NCBI RefSeq assembly: GCF_018881815.1
Contig: NZ_JACVPP010000001.1
Location: 983,040 to 1,047,039, forward strand
Direction: 5' to 3'
DNA: 64,000 nucleotides
Origin: Polynucleobacter sp. MWH-HuK1
GTDB taxonomy: Bacteria; Pseudomonadota; Gammaproteobacteria; Burkholderiales; Burkholderiaceae
The first letter of the stretch is position 1. Every line of letters starts with the position of its first letter. This document shows positions 54,137-61,921 of this stretch, piece by piece. The notes under the pieces are model-generated. The model had not been told where the DNA came from and made no database searches. It was given only the letters and a program-made list of their open reading frames with translations. The translations under genes were made by a program, and so were the position numbers.

Positions 54137-54794
54137 TCTTCAGAACTTGCTGTAAAAAGCGTGAGATATCCATCAGTTCTTCATGATTCACTGAGTGCTC
54201 CATTGGATATTCATTCCAGTCCACTTGATAACCCATGGATTCAAGCAGGGCATATGATGCTTGCGCCCGATCAAGAGCAACTACTGGATCAAAGGTTCCA
54301 TGTGCCATAAAGATAGGGGTATTGGAGTTTGCGGAATGTTTTTCTATATTGGCGCTCATCGCTAGAGGCAGATACCCCGATAAGGCAATAATTCCTGCTA
54401 GCTTGTGCGGAAAACGCAGGCCAATATGTAATGCCATTGCACAGCCCTGGGAAAAGCCTGCTAGCACAATCTTGTCGTATGCAATGCCGCGACTAGCTTC
54501 TTTTTCGATAAGCTCAATAATTGCTACCGCCGATTTTTGAATACCCGCTGCATCTTCTTGATCCATAAGGTTTCGGCCAATGATGTCATACCAGGCGGGC
54601 ATTACATAGCCGCCATTCACGGTAACCGGCATGCTGGGTGCACTAGGAAATACAAAGCGAATTCCAGGACAGTCTGTGAGTTTTAATTCTGGAATGATTG
54701 GTACGAAATCATTGCCATCAGCACCAAGACCGTGGAGCCAAATAACGGCAGCTGTTGGGTTCGAACTTGTTTCTATTTCAATGCAAGGGAGCAT
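54129..54794 (-). CDS. Carboxylesterase / phospholipase (alpha/beta hydrolase, YpfH/EstB-like)
   Basis: The 221-residue protein contains VIWLHGLGADGNDFVPIIPEL and the nucleophile elbow VLAGFSQGCAMALH with Ser115. The acid is Asp169 in HGTFDPVV and the histidine is His200 in YPMEHSVN, so the full triad is present. The family hydrolyses short-chain aryl esters and lysophospholipids in the cytosol, and some members are depalmitoylase-like. It has no signal peptide. It lies 33 nt downstream of the CbiM-like gene on the minus strand. Confidence 0.92.
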   Translation of the reverse strand: MLPCIEIETSSNPTAAVIWLHGLGADGNDFVPIIPELKLTDCPGIRFVFPSAPSMPVTVNGGYVMPAWYDIIGRNLMDQEDAAGIQKSAVAIIELIEKEASRGIAYDKIVLAGFSQGCAMALHIGLRFPHKLAGIIALSGYLPLAMSANIEKHSANSNTPIFMAHGTFDPVVALDRAQASYALLESMGYQVDWNEYPMEHSVNHEELMDISRFLQQVLKTT

Positions 54795-54827
54795 ATCAAT
54801 TTTCTTTTAATAAATTTGAATCGACCA

Positions 54828-55469
54828 TTATCGACTCATATAAGCTTCTTCGTTATAGGTTGAGACCCAGTGCGGTCTGAAAATAAGCATTATGGCCAAC
54901 AGCATTCCGGATAAAGAGCCTTCCATGAATGCAATAATAATGAGGCCCAAGAACCATCCTTCGAAATCCAATTGATTTGCATCGCCCATTATTAATTTAA
55001 TCAATAGCAATAAGGTTCCCGAAAGAATCACACTCATAAATGCAGCCACATAACCATTGCCAAGAATCAGAACAAATAAATGCTTTGGTATAAATCGCTG
55101 AATAATTTGTATGGATAGGTATGCAAATAGTGTGGGCAGCACGCACACCATTAAATAATGCTGTGAAGCAGCTTCATAGTTTCCTTGAATTGCATAGATC
55201 CCCAGAAATGCCACTGGAAACAAAATAGCAAGGGCGATTGCTGGTCCAAACATCGCTGTAAGCAGTGAGGCTCCATAAAAGTGGAAGATCAAGCCATAAA
55301 ACTTTCCAGCAGGCTGGCCTGGGAGGCTTGGTGAAATATTCCAGGCGATGACCAGGAAGAGAATAGTGGCTGGGGCCAGCCAACTTAGGGGCGGTTTTAA
55401 AAATGAGCGGGGCGGACTTGCAAACAATGCTCCCAGAAAAATGGCTACTGCTAGGCCCAACCAAATCAT
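54828..55469 (-). CDS. CbiM-like energy-coupling factor permease component (orphan)
   Basis: The 213-residue protein has six or seven hydrophobic segments. FHFYGASLLTAMFGPAIALAIL and IIIAFMEGSLSGMLLAIMLIFRPHW are the features of the COG3235 group of predicted ECF permeases related to CbiM. The N-terminal His-rich metal-binding motif of true CbiM (MHIxEG) is absent, because the protein starts MIWLGLAVAIFLGAL. No ECF ATPase or T-component gene adjoins it. It may carry a metal or vitamin, or serve a different role. It is divergent from the dicarboxylate symporter gene. Confidence 0.7.
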   Translation of the reverse strand: MIWLGLAVAIFLGALFASPPRSFLKPPLSWLAPATILFLVIAWNISPSLPGQPAGKFYGLIFHFYGASLLTAMFGPAIALAILFPVAFLGIYAIQGNYEAASQHYLMVCVLPTLFAYLSIQIIQRFIPKHLFVLILGNGYVAAFMSVILSGTLLLLIKLIMGDANQLDFEGWFLGLIIIAFMEGSLSGMLLAIMLIFRPHWVSTYNEEAYMSR

Positions 55470-55603
55470 ATTGCCTCTATTTACTCAGGTAAGTTAATGA
55501 CCCAGTCTAACTAATACCTAGATAAAACCTATCGGCACTTTCACTAGGATGGGTGCGGAACTGAGTAGAATCTCCTTATGCACCCCATTTATATAGGCCA
55601 TTC

Positions 55604-56833
55604 ATGAACTCCAAAAAGCTAACTAACTTCATTTTAGGAGCGATGGTCCTGGGTGTGCTAGTGGGTTATTTAGTAAATCTATATGGCGCTGGAACAGCTT
55701 TTCCGGGTCAGTATGTCACCTACATCTCCATATTGACGGACGTCTTCTTGCGCTTGATCAAAATGATCATTGCACCATTGGTATTTGCAACGCTAGTTGT
55801 TGGTATCGCCAAAATGGGCGATGCCTCAACAATTGGTCGAGTAGGGTTAAAAACCTTTGCGTGGTTTATCTCTATGTCTTTGGTTTCTCTATTGCTCGGT
55901 CTGGTGATGGTGAATATTTTGCAGCCAGGTATTGGGGTGGAATTAACGTTGCCTGAGATCGCTGCTAGTACTGGATTGAATAAGAGCAGCCTCAATCTCC
56001 CTGAATTTGTGCGACATATTTTCCCTGTCAGCATCTTTGATGCAATGGCAAAAAACGAAATTTTGCAAATTGTTGTGTTTGCCGTCTTCTTTGGTGTGGG
56101 CGCTGCTGGCATGGGATCGCGAGCAGATGAATTTATTCGCAATCTCGATATGCTCTCGCACATCATGCTCAAGATTACAACGGCAGTAATGAAGCTTGCT
56201 CCTATAGCCGTATTCTCAGCCGTCTCATCGGTGATTGCTGAGAATGGTGTTGGGATACTGATGACCTACGGCAAGTTCATGCTGAGCTTTTATGCATCCA
56301 TCTTTGCGCTTTGGATAGTAATTATTTTAATTAGCTCTTTAGTGCTAAAAAATCGCACCTTGCACTTAGTCAAGATGTTGCGTGAGCCTGCATTATTGGC
56401 ATTTACTACTGCAAGCTCTGAGGCTGCGTACCCAATGACTCTAGAGAGGGTGGAGCGCTTTGGTTGTAAAAATAAGATTGCCTCATTTGTATTGCCTGTA
56501 GGTTATTCATTTAATTTAGACGGCTCAATGATGTATTGCACATTTGCTGCCATTTTTATTGCGCAGGTCTACGGCGTGGAGATGGGGCTGAGTCAGCAGC
56601 TCTTAATGTTGCTGGTATTGATGATTACTTCTAAAGGTATTGCAGGCGTACCACGCGCATCTTTAGTAGTAATTGCTGCAACCTTGTCACAATTCAACTT
56701 GCCTGAAGCTGGGGTTTTGTTGATTCTGGGGGTCGATCATTTCTTGGACATGGCGCGTTCTGCAACCAATGTTTTAGGTAATGGCTTGGCTACAGCCGTC
56801 ATCTCCAAGTGGGAAGGTGAATTAGAGGGGTAG
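55604..56833 (+). CDS. Dicarboxylate/amino acid:cation symporter (DAACS family, DctA/GltP-like)
   Basis: The 409-residue inner-membrane protein has about eight helices and two re-entrant hairpins. Signature stretches are LIKMIIAPLVFATLVVGIAKMG, LAFTTASSEAAYPMTLERVE, LPVGYSFNLDGSMMYCTFAAIF and MITSKGIAGVPRASLVVIAATL. These hold the Ser-rich hairpin and the NMDGT-like sodium site, here as NLDGS. It imports C4-dicarboxylates or acidic amino acids with protons or sodium. The C-terminal RSATNVLGNGLATAVISKWEGE is normal, and the protein appears full length. Confidence 0.95.
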   Translation: MNSKKLTNFILGAMVLGVLVGYLVNLYGAGTAFPGQYVTYISILTDVFLRLIKMIIAPLVFATLVVGIAKMGDASTIGRVGLKTFAWFISMSLVSLLLGLVMVNILQPGIGVELTLPEIAASTGLNKSSLNLPEFVRHIFPVSIFDAMAKNEILQIVVFAVFFGVGAAGMGSRADEFIRNLDMLSHIMLKITTAVMKLAPIAVFSAVSSVIAENGVGILMTYGKFMLSFYASIFALWIVIILISSLVLKNRTLHLVKMLREPALLAFTTASSEAAYPMTLERVERFGCKNKIASFVLPVGYSFNLDGSMMYCTFAAIFIAQVYGVEMGLSQQLLMLLVLMITSKGIAGVPRASLVVIAATLSQFNLPEAGVLLILGVDHFLDMARSATNVLGNGLATAVISKWEGELEG

Positions 56834-56985
56834 CTGAATCCTCCTTAAGGTCTCGTAATTTGCAAAATGTAGGTGTAAGATCGGTTTCATGGCTGGCTCT
56901 AGATAGAGAAGGTTGTAATGTGAGTGTTGTATTTCGATTACCGCCCAACGTATTTTGCTAAATCCCTTATTGATGAGGTAGATTG

Positions 56986-57360
56986 ATGAAAACATACCCT
57001 ATAGCTCTCGAGCTTACTGTATGGATGGATCTTGGGCTAAATCAATATGAGGTAACAATTGATGAAGTCTCTAAGATTTCCATTAAGCGAACGGATGATG
57101 TATTGCGAACAAGAGAGCTGTCCGGTAATGAGGTCAGCACCTTAATTGCTGCCATTGAATCTTTAAAAGTTCCTATCAGCGAAGAGTCAAAAGACAGTGG
57201 AGCCAAGCCCTCTGCTAGTTACGAGTTGATTGTGGAGTCTGCACACTTTTCTCTGGAATTTAATTGGGAAGATGTGGACTTGAAAGGGGTAAGTGCACAG
57301 GCATTTACATCTGTAGCCGCCCTTACTGCAGTGGTAGAAAGCCTAGATTTAGCTCACTAA
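56986..57360 (+). CDS. Small cytosolic protein, unknown function
   Basis: I use the ATG at 56986, one codon inside the ORF-track start, with GAGGTAG upstream as a ribosome-binding site. The 124-residue protein is acidic, has no signal peptide, membrane helix or cysteine, and shows a mixed alpha/beta pattern (ALELTVWMDLGLNQYEVTI, ASYELIVESAHFSLEFNWED). I do not recognise a family. It is convergent with another small unknown gene that ends 7 nt away. The 152 nt upstream, after the symporter gene, contain no other gene that I can see. Confidence 0.6.
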   Translation: MKTYPIALELTVWMDLGLNQYEVTIDEVSKISIKRTDDVLRTRELSGNEVSTLIAAIESLKVPISEESKDSGAKPSASYELIVESAHFSLEFNWEDVDLKGVSAQAFTSVAALTAVVESLDLAH

Positions 57361-57367
57361 GATCTTT

Positions 57368-57586
57368 TTAAGATTCAAGCACAATAAATTCTCCAAGAGA
57401 TATTCTGTCTCTAAATTGCGAGAAGGAAAAAAGGGCTTTCATTTTTCTGGTGTTGATGACCTCAATTTTGCCCTCTGGCGTGAGGTTGGCAAGATAGTCC
57501 CCTTCCGGAAATAGTGCTTCAGGAATGCTTTCAGTCTCGAGCATTTGCGCTGGCAATACCAGGCTCTTTGTAATTTTGATGCGCAT
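57368..57586 (-). CDS. Small protein, unknown function
   Basis: The 72-residue protein (MRIKITKSLVLPAQMLETES...) shows alternating hydrophobic residues that predict beta strands, with DYLANLTPEGKIEVINTRKM in the middle. It has no cysteine, signal peptide or membrane helix. It converges on the gene ending at 57360. A codon pattern similar to the neighbours and a start preceded by ATTAAG-like sequence make it possible but not certain that it is expressed. No family was recognised. Confidence 0.45.
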   Translation of the reverse strand: MRIKITKSLVLPAQMLETESIPEALFPEGDYLANLTPEGKIEVINTRKMKALFSFSQFRDRISLGEFIVLES

Positions 57587-57710
57587 GACTCATATTAAGT
57601 AATCAGAGTTAAGGCGATTTTTTAAAGTGCACAAATACTTAATCTTATGCACCAAAAGAGGAGCGGGCATTATGTTTCGTGCAATCGCTTGCACTGAAGG
57701 GGTGCAATAT

Positions 57711-58061
57711 TTATTTGCTGGATTTTAGGCGACTACTTTTTCGAGTCTTTTCATAAAACGAATCCGGCTTACCTTCTACCCAGTTAATAAATTTTTTCAT
57801 TTCAGGATGGTCTCTTAGCGCCTGAGCATGATGATATTGCTGGGCAAGTTCAGTTTCGGTAAATAAGGCATGGATTTGTTTATGACAAATTCGATGCAAG
57901 TATTCGGTAGTTTTGCCGCCCTTGGATTTGGGAATGAGATGGTGAGCATCTCTCTGTGACGCCGGAATGGGGCGATCACAGATAGGGCAAATGATTTCTA
58001 CCGGCTTTTGTATAGTCGGCAACTCGCGAGCAATTAGTTTTTGACGAATCTTTCCAATCAT
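57711..58061 (-). CDS. HNH endonuclease
   Basis: The 116-residue protein has an HNH fold. A treble-clef zinc pair ICPICDRP is followed by AHHLIPKSKGGKTTEYLHRICHKQIH, where the catalytic His and the N/H metal ligands lie. The C-terminal half is basic (YEKTRKSSRLKSSK). It resembles stand-alone HNH proteins carried on betaproteobacterial chromosomes, and not a restriction enzyme with a methylase partner, because none is nearby. The cleavage target is unknown. It is divergent from the TIGR03643-type gene of the photolyase module by 76 nt, so it could belong to the same DNA-damage theme, though this is speculative. Confidence 0.87.
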   Translation of the reverse strand: MIGKIRQKLIARELPTIQKPVEIICPICDRPIPASQRDAHHLIPKSKGGKTTEYLHRICHKQIHALFTETELAQQYHHAQALRDHPEMKKFINWVEGKPDSFYEKTRKSSRLKSSK

Positions 58062-58137
58062 GTGAGGTGTTTGGCTATGTTACGTAGGAATACCATGGGC
58101 CCAAGCTAGTTTAGTAAATAAGTCTTAAACTTGCTGA

Positions 58138-58401
58138 GTGTCCAAATCCATAGCCCTCTCTGAACCTGACTTATCTCGCCTTATCGAAATGGCTTGGGAG
58201 GATCGCACTCCTTTTGACGCTATTGAAAAAAGCTTTGGTCTGGGTGAGTCTCAGGTTATCGCCATCATGCGTAAAGAGCTTAGGCGCAGTTCATTTGAGC
58301 TCTGGCGCAAAAGAGTGACTGGGCGTGCAACCAAGCATAGCGCTTTGCGTAGTGAAGATGTCACCCGGGCTTACTGCCCAACTCAATACAAGAATAAATG
58401 A
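58138..58401 (+). CDS. TIGR03643-type small protein, photolyase neighbour
   Basis: The 87-residue protein starts with GTG and contains IEMAWEDRTPFDAIEKSFGL, ESQVIAIMRKELRRSSFELW and the end KHSALRSEDVTRAYCPTQY. The first half is a probable helix-turn-helix, and RKRVTGRATKH is basic. The sequence matches what I recall of the TIGR03643 family, which is found next to cryptochrome/photolyase genes. Its stop overlaps the photolyase start (ATGA), so both are translated together. It may be a DNA-binding or regulatory partner, but no experimental role is known to me. Confidence 0.85.
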   Translation: MSKSIALSEPDLSRLIEMAWEDRTPFDAIEKSFGLGESQVIAIMRKELRRSSFELWRKRVTGRATKHSALRSEDVTRAYCPTQYKNK

Positions 58402-59933
58402 AGCATCCTCAGCGTCTCATTCTGATTTTGGGTGACCAGCTTGATTTGCGGAGTTCTGCCTTGCGAGACATGGATCCCAAGATAGATCAAATCATCATGA
58501 TTGAGTCGGCCAATGAGGCCCAGTATGTTTGGACGCATAAAGCAAAAATTGCTTTATTCCTGTCAGCAATGCGTCACTTTGCAGTTGAACTTGAAAAGCA
58601 GGGTTATCCGCTCACTTACATAAAAAGTTCGCCACTGCCCATTGTTGACGTTCTGAGAGGGCACATTCTTAAGAATAAAGTGGGGCATTTGGTTTGTATT
58701 GAGCCAGGTGAATGGCGTCTCAAGCAGGCGCTCGAGGTGTTGGCAAAAGATCTTGGCATTGATTTAGAGATGCGAGAGGATGAGCATTTTTATTGTTCCC
58801 GTCAAGAGTTTATAGAGTGGGCGGCGAATAAAAAAGAGTTCAGGCTAGAGTATTTCTATCGCTTAATGCGTAAGCGGCACAACATATTGGTGGACCGAGA
58901 AGGTAGTCCCGAGGGTGGGCAGTGGAACTTTGATCAAGATAACCGCAAACCCTATCCCAAAAAGGGTCCGGGCATCATCGATGCTCCAGCATCATTTGAG
59001 GTGGATGCAATTACACGAGAAGTGCTGGACTGGGTTCAAACAACTTACCCAGATCACCCTGGGTCTTTAGATGCATTTAACTGGCCTGTCACCAGGGAGC
59101 AAGCAGTCCAGGCTTTGGAATATTTCGTTGAGTATCGTTTAAGAAACTTTGGTGTTTATCAGGATGCGATGTGGACTGATACGCCTTTTGGATGGCACTC
59201 TATTTTATCGAGTGCACTCAACCTGAAGCTACTTAATCCTCGCGAAGTAGTAGATGCTGTTTTAGTGGCTTGGAAAAAATATTCTTTAGATCTTTCAACG
59301 ATTGAAGGCTTCGTTCGTCAGATTTTGGGGTGGCGTGAATTTGTACGCGGTATGTACTACCTAGATATGCCAAAGATGGCGCAGGATAATTATTACCAGC
59401 ATCAACGCTCATTGCCAAAGTGGTACTGGAATGGGAAAACACAAATGGCTTGCATGAAAGATGCTATAGGCCAAACGCTGCAATATGGCTATGCGCATCA
59501 CATTCAGCGCTTAATGGTGACGGGCAACTTTGCACTTTTGGCAGAAATTCTGCCTCAGGAAGTATGTGAGTGGTATTTGGCTATTTATGTAGATGCAATT
59601 GAATGGGTTGAGCTTCCTAATACGGCAGGAATGGCCTTGTTTGCTAATGGCGGTAGATTTACTAGCAAGCCTTATATAGCTAGCGGCGCCTATATTAAGC
59701 GGATGAGTAACTATTGTAGTTCTTGTAAATACAAGCCTGAGATTCGTTTTGGAGAGGATGCATGCCCCATCACAACTTTGTACTGGAATTTCTTAATTCA
59801 GCATCGAAATCAATTTGAGGCTAGCCCAAGAACGAGACTCATGACGGCTAACCTGAAGCGCATAAGTGATGATGATCAAAAAGAAATTACGCTGCATGCG
59901 CAGCAAATATTAAATCACTTGGATGATCTTTGA
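58398..59933 (+). CDS. Iron-sulfur bacterial cryptochrome/photolyase (FeS-BCP, PhrB-like, predicted (6-4) photolyase)
   Basis: The 511-residue flavoprotein starts LILILGDQLDLRSSALRDMD and has EPGEWRLKQALEVLAKDLGI in the antenna domain. The FAD domain includes QILGWREFVRGMYYLDMP and AYGYAHHIQRLMVTGNFALL-like HHIQRLMVTGNF. Four cysteines (352, 440, 443 and 456; NYCSSCKYKPEIRFGEDACP) have the same spacing as the 4Fe-4S cysteines I recall for Agrobacterium PhrB (350, 438, 441, 454). Family members repair (6-4) photoproducts with blue light and bind FAD and a lumazine antenna. It is the central gene of a three-gene module and overlaps the preceding gene by 4 nt. Confidence 0.94.
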   Translation: MKHPQRLILILGDQLDLRSSALRDMDPKIDQIIMIESANEAQYVWTHKAKIALFLSAMRHFAVELEKQGYPLTYIKSSPLPIVDVLRGHILKNKVGHLVCIEPGEWRLKQALEVLAKDLGIDLEMREDEHFYCSRQEFIEWAANKKEFRLEYFYRLMRKRHNILVDREGSPEGGQWNFDQDNRKPYPKKGPGIIDAPASFEVDAITREVLDWVQTTYPDHPGSLDAFNWPVTREQAVQALEYFVEYRLRNFGVYQDAMWTDTPFGWHSILSSALNLKLLNPREVVDAVLVAWKKYSLDLSTIEGFVRQILGWREFVRGMYYLDMPKMAQDNYYQHQRSLPKWYWNGKTQMACMKDAIGQTLQYGYAHHIQRLMVTGNFALLAEILPQEVCEWYLAIYVDAIEWVELPNTAGMALFANGGRFTSKPYIASGAYIKRMSNYCSSCKYKPEIRFGEDACPITTLYWNFLIQHRNQFEASPRTRLMTANLKRISDDDQKEITLHAQQILNHLDDL

Positions 59934-59938
59934 AGAAT

Positions 59939-60094
59939 ATGGAAAAGAAATCATTTAAGGGGAATAAAAGTGCTCTACCATCGAAGATTTGCGTAGTTTG
60001 TAAAAAAGAAATGACCTGGAGAAAGTCCTGGGCAAAAAACTGGGATTCAGTGAAGTATTGCTCGGATGCCTGCAGGGCAAAAAAGACGTCATAA
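59939..60094 (+). CDS. DUF2256 small zinc-finger-like protein (51 aa, not in ORF track)
   Basis: Reading from the ATG at 59939, 5 nt after the photolyase stop, gives 51 residues. It has a basic N-terminus and then the DUF2256 signature CVVCKKEMTWRKSWAKNWDS followed by VKYCSDACR. The four cysteines form a CxxC plus CxxxC zinc-binding layout, and the WRKSWAKNW stretch is highly characteristic. It is too short for the ORF track. DUF2256 genes occur frequently beside cryptochrome/photolyase-related genes. Position and coupling suggest it assists FeS-photolyase function, perhaps by cluster insertion or DNA handling, but this is conjecture. Confidence 0.92.
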   Translation: MEKKSFKGNKSALPSKICVVCKKEMTWRKSWAKNWDSVKYCSDACRAKKTS

Positions 60095-60133
60095 CGTAGC
60101 AGGTAGCGATTGTTTGCTACTCATATTAAAAAT

Positions 60134-60163
60134 AAGGCCACAGGAAAGTGGCCTTTATTATTT
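60134..60163. terminator. Bidirectional intrinsic terminator after DUF2256
   Basis: AAGGCCAC-AGGAAA-GTGGCCTT is a perfect 8-bp stem followed by TATTATTTTT. On the minus strand the corresponding tail is ATTTTTAATA, so it can also end the Rap1a-like gene transcript. Confidence 0.88.
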
Positions 60164-60183
60164 TTATGAATGCAATCTTCAGA

Positions 60184-60537
60184 TTATTTTCCGCACGGGA
60201 ATTTACCCGCTAAGAATCGCAAAATAGTATCTGCAGCAGGTTCAGTAGCGTACTTGGTATTCACTTCGGCCCACTTTACATATTCCTGAATCACTTCTTT
60301 GCGAGTTGGTGCAGGCTGCTTTACACAAATAAATTCAGGTGCTGATTTAGTGTTTCGTGTAACCAAGTAGGTGTCATATACGGCTTGACCATAGATCTCA
60401 CAAGTAATGAGGGTGCCGTTAGTGCCTTTGCAGTCCTGCAAAAGTTCTTGTGTGCTAATCATATTAGCTGCTTGAGCGCCGGTTGAGAATCCCAAAACTG
60501 CGCTAGTAAATGCCATTAATAAAATCTGCTTTTTCAT
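60184..60537 (-). CDS. Exported protein with Rap1a/Tai-like domain
   Basis: The 117-residue protein has a signal peptide (ILLMAFTSAVLGFSTGAQAA). The mature part has four cysteines (LLQDCKGT, LITCEIYGQAVYD, EFICVKQPAP, and GKFPCGK at the end). This layout fits the Rap1a/Tai immunity domain, with a C-terminal FPC and a FIC or CxP region. Family members neutralise peptidoglycan-cleaving type VI effectors, but many chromosomal copies have no known effector. None of the window's other genes encodes a type VI component. It is followed on the minus strand by a bidirectional terminator. Confidence 0.65.
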   Translation of the reverse strand: MKKQILLMAFTSAVLGFSTGAQAANMISTQELLQDCKGTNGTLITCEIYGQAVYDTYLVTRNTKSAPEFICVKQPAPTRKEVIQEYVKWAEVNTKYATEPAADTILRFLAGKFPCGK

Positions 60538-60586
60538 GATGATTCTTTCGTATTAGTCTTAAATGAAGTTTTTTATAGTCGGCTGA

Positions 60587-61786
60587 TTAGCGTCTGCCTC
60601 TAAAGCCGCCACCACCAAAATGATCCCCGCCATAGCGGGCACCGCCACCACCAAAGCGATCGCCCCCGCCGTTAAATTTTGCGCCACGTGCATCACCAAA
60701 GCCGCTGGAATCACCTCTAAAATTGCTTGGGCCGATATCGCGAGAGCTGGAGTTGCGGTCGCCAAGATTGCGATCCCCAGAGCGATCATTCTGTCCTAAG
60801 TTACGATCTCCGCTACGGTTATCGAAATTGCCCCGATTATCACCACTAATTCCATTGCGCTGAAGATTCTGGCGCAACTGATCACGTTCTGCATCACGGT
60901 TTGCACTACCGCCACCAATATTGGCATTGCGACGTTGCTGATCTGGCTTCCAATCGCTTGTACCATTCTTATTCTCGGACCAATTGCTATTGGTATTGCG
61001 GTTGAAGTTATTAAAGTTATTGTTATTCACGGTGAGCGAGCCACCCCCATAGCCGCCGCCCCAATGGCATCCGCCCCATAAGGCTGCGCCTACTGCCATG
61101 CCAACCCCAAATGAAAGAAGAGCTGTGCCAGCAACATAACCAGGTGGGTAGTAGGCAACTGGAGGGTAGGCTGGATAAGGCCAAGTACCATAAACCACTG
61201 TTGGGTTATATGAGGGTACATACACCACTTGTGGATTGGCTGGTTGAATCACAATAGTTTCAGAGGAGCCACTTCCTTGAGTTGTTACTGTTTGCTGAGC
61301 ATTGGATTGCAGCGCTCCAGTTTTCTTTGCTTTAGCACGCAATGCTTGAATTGCACTCATGGTGTCAGATTGCTGAGCCAATACAGCATTACCCAAATTT
61401 TGAGTCCAGGTTAATTGTGAGCCCATCATTTCTAAAACTGGAGGGAATGACACCAAAGACTTTACGCTCGCATCCCAATTCTGCTGTTGCAGGGCTTTAT
61501 TCAATGTATCGCCTTTGAGATTGCTGTTATTGCGTAACCAGTTTGTCGCCTCAGAAACCTCGAGGGGATAGGTTGATGCCATCAGAATTTGCGAGACCAA
61601 AGGGTCTGGATATAAAGCGATCGGAGCAACGAGCGCCTCTAATTGCGCTTGAGATTGCTTATTTGCTTGTGTTTGACTGCTGCCTTGGGCGTATGCAACT
61701 GGGGCTACTGCGGGCAAGCTCAGTGCAGTAACCAGCAATCCTGCTAGTAATTGAGAGGGAATTCCTCGTTTTTTTGGTGCAAACAT
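60587..61786 (-). CDS. DUF3300-domain exported protein with Gly/Asn/Arg-rich tail
   Basis: I start at 61786 (399 residues), because AAGGA lies upstream and a signal peptide follows (LLAGLLVTALSLPAVAPVAYAQ). The ORF-track start adds 23 codons. The DUF3300 domain occupies about 40-235, with LVAPIALYPDPLVSQILMAS, FPPVLEMMGSQLTWTQNLGNA and VVYVPSYNPTVVYGTWPYP. It then has a glycine patch containing MAVGAALWGGCHWGGGYGGG. The last 140 residues are low complexity, with NNNFNNFNRNTN and repeats of GDRNL and GGGGxRxGG type, probably disordered and cell-surface or periplasmic. Function is unknown for the whole family. Confidence 0.9.
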   Translation of the reverse strand: MFAPKKRGIPSQLLAGLLVTALSLPAVAPVAYAQGSSQTQANKQSQAQLEALVAPIALYPDPLVSQILMASTYPLEVSEATNWLRNNSNLKGDTLNKALQQQNWDASVKSLVSFPPVLEMMGSQLTWTQNLGNAVLAQQSDTMSAIQALRAKAKKTGALQSNAQQTVTTQGSGSSETIVIQPANPQVVYVPSYNPTVVYGTWPYPAYPPVAYYPPGYVAGTALLSFGVGMAVGAALWGGCHWGGGYGGGSLTVNNNNFNNFNRNTNSNWSENKNGTSDWKPDQQRRNANIGGGSANRDAERDQLRQNLQRNGISGDNRGNFDNRSGDRNLGQNDRSGDRNLGDRNSSSRDIGPSNFRGDSSGFGDARGAKFNGGGDRFGGGGARYGGDHFGGGGFRGRR

Positions 61787-61921
61787 TAGTGCATCCTTTT
61801 GATTGAATGGAAAAAATATTCTACTCAATCCTGAGTCGCATGCTTCAATTTTCAAAAATCTACTCTAAGACATTCGAGATGATTTAAAGTGACTGGATTC
61901 GGTTTGGATGAGCGTAATTCA

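Noticed and set aside
55720-56172. 150-aa minus-strand ORF inside the dicarboxylate symporter gene
   Set aside because: It is the antisense reading of a membrane protein gene, which commonly gives long open frames.
60587-60900. Tandem-repeat or CRISPR-like signal in the glycine-rich DUF3300 tail
   Set aside because: The repetition is irregular codon-level low complexity within a coding region, not a DNA repeat array.
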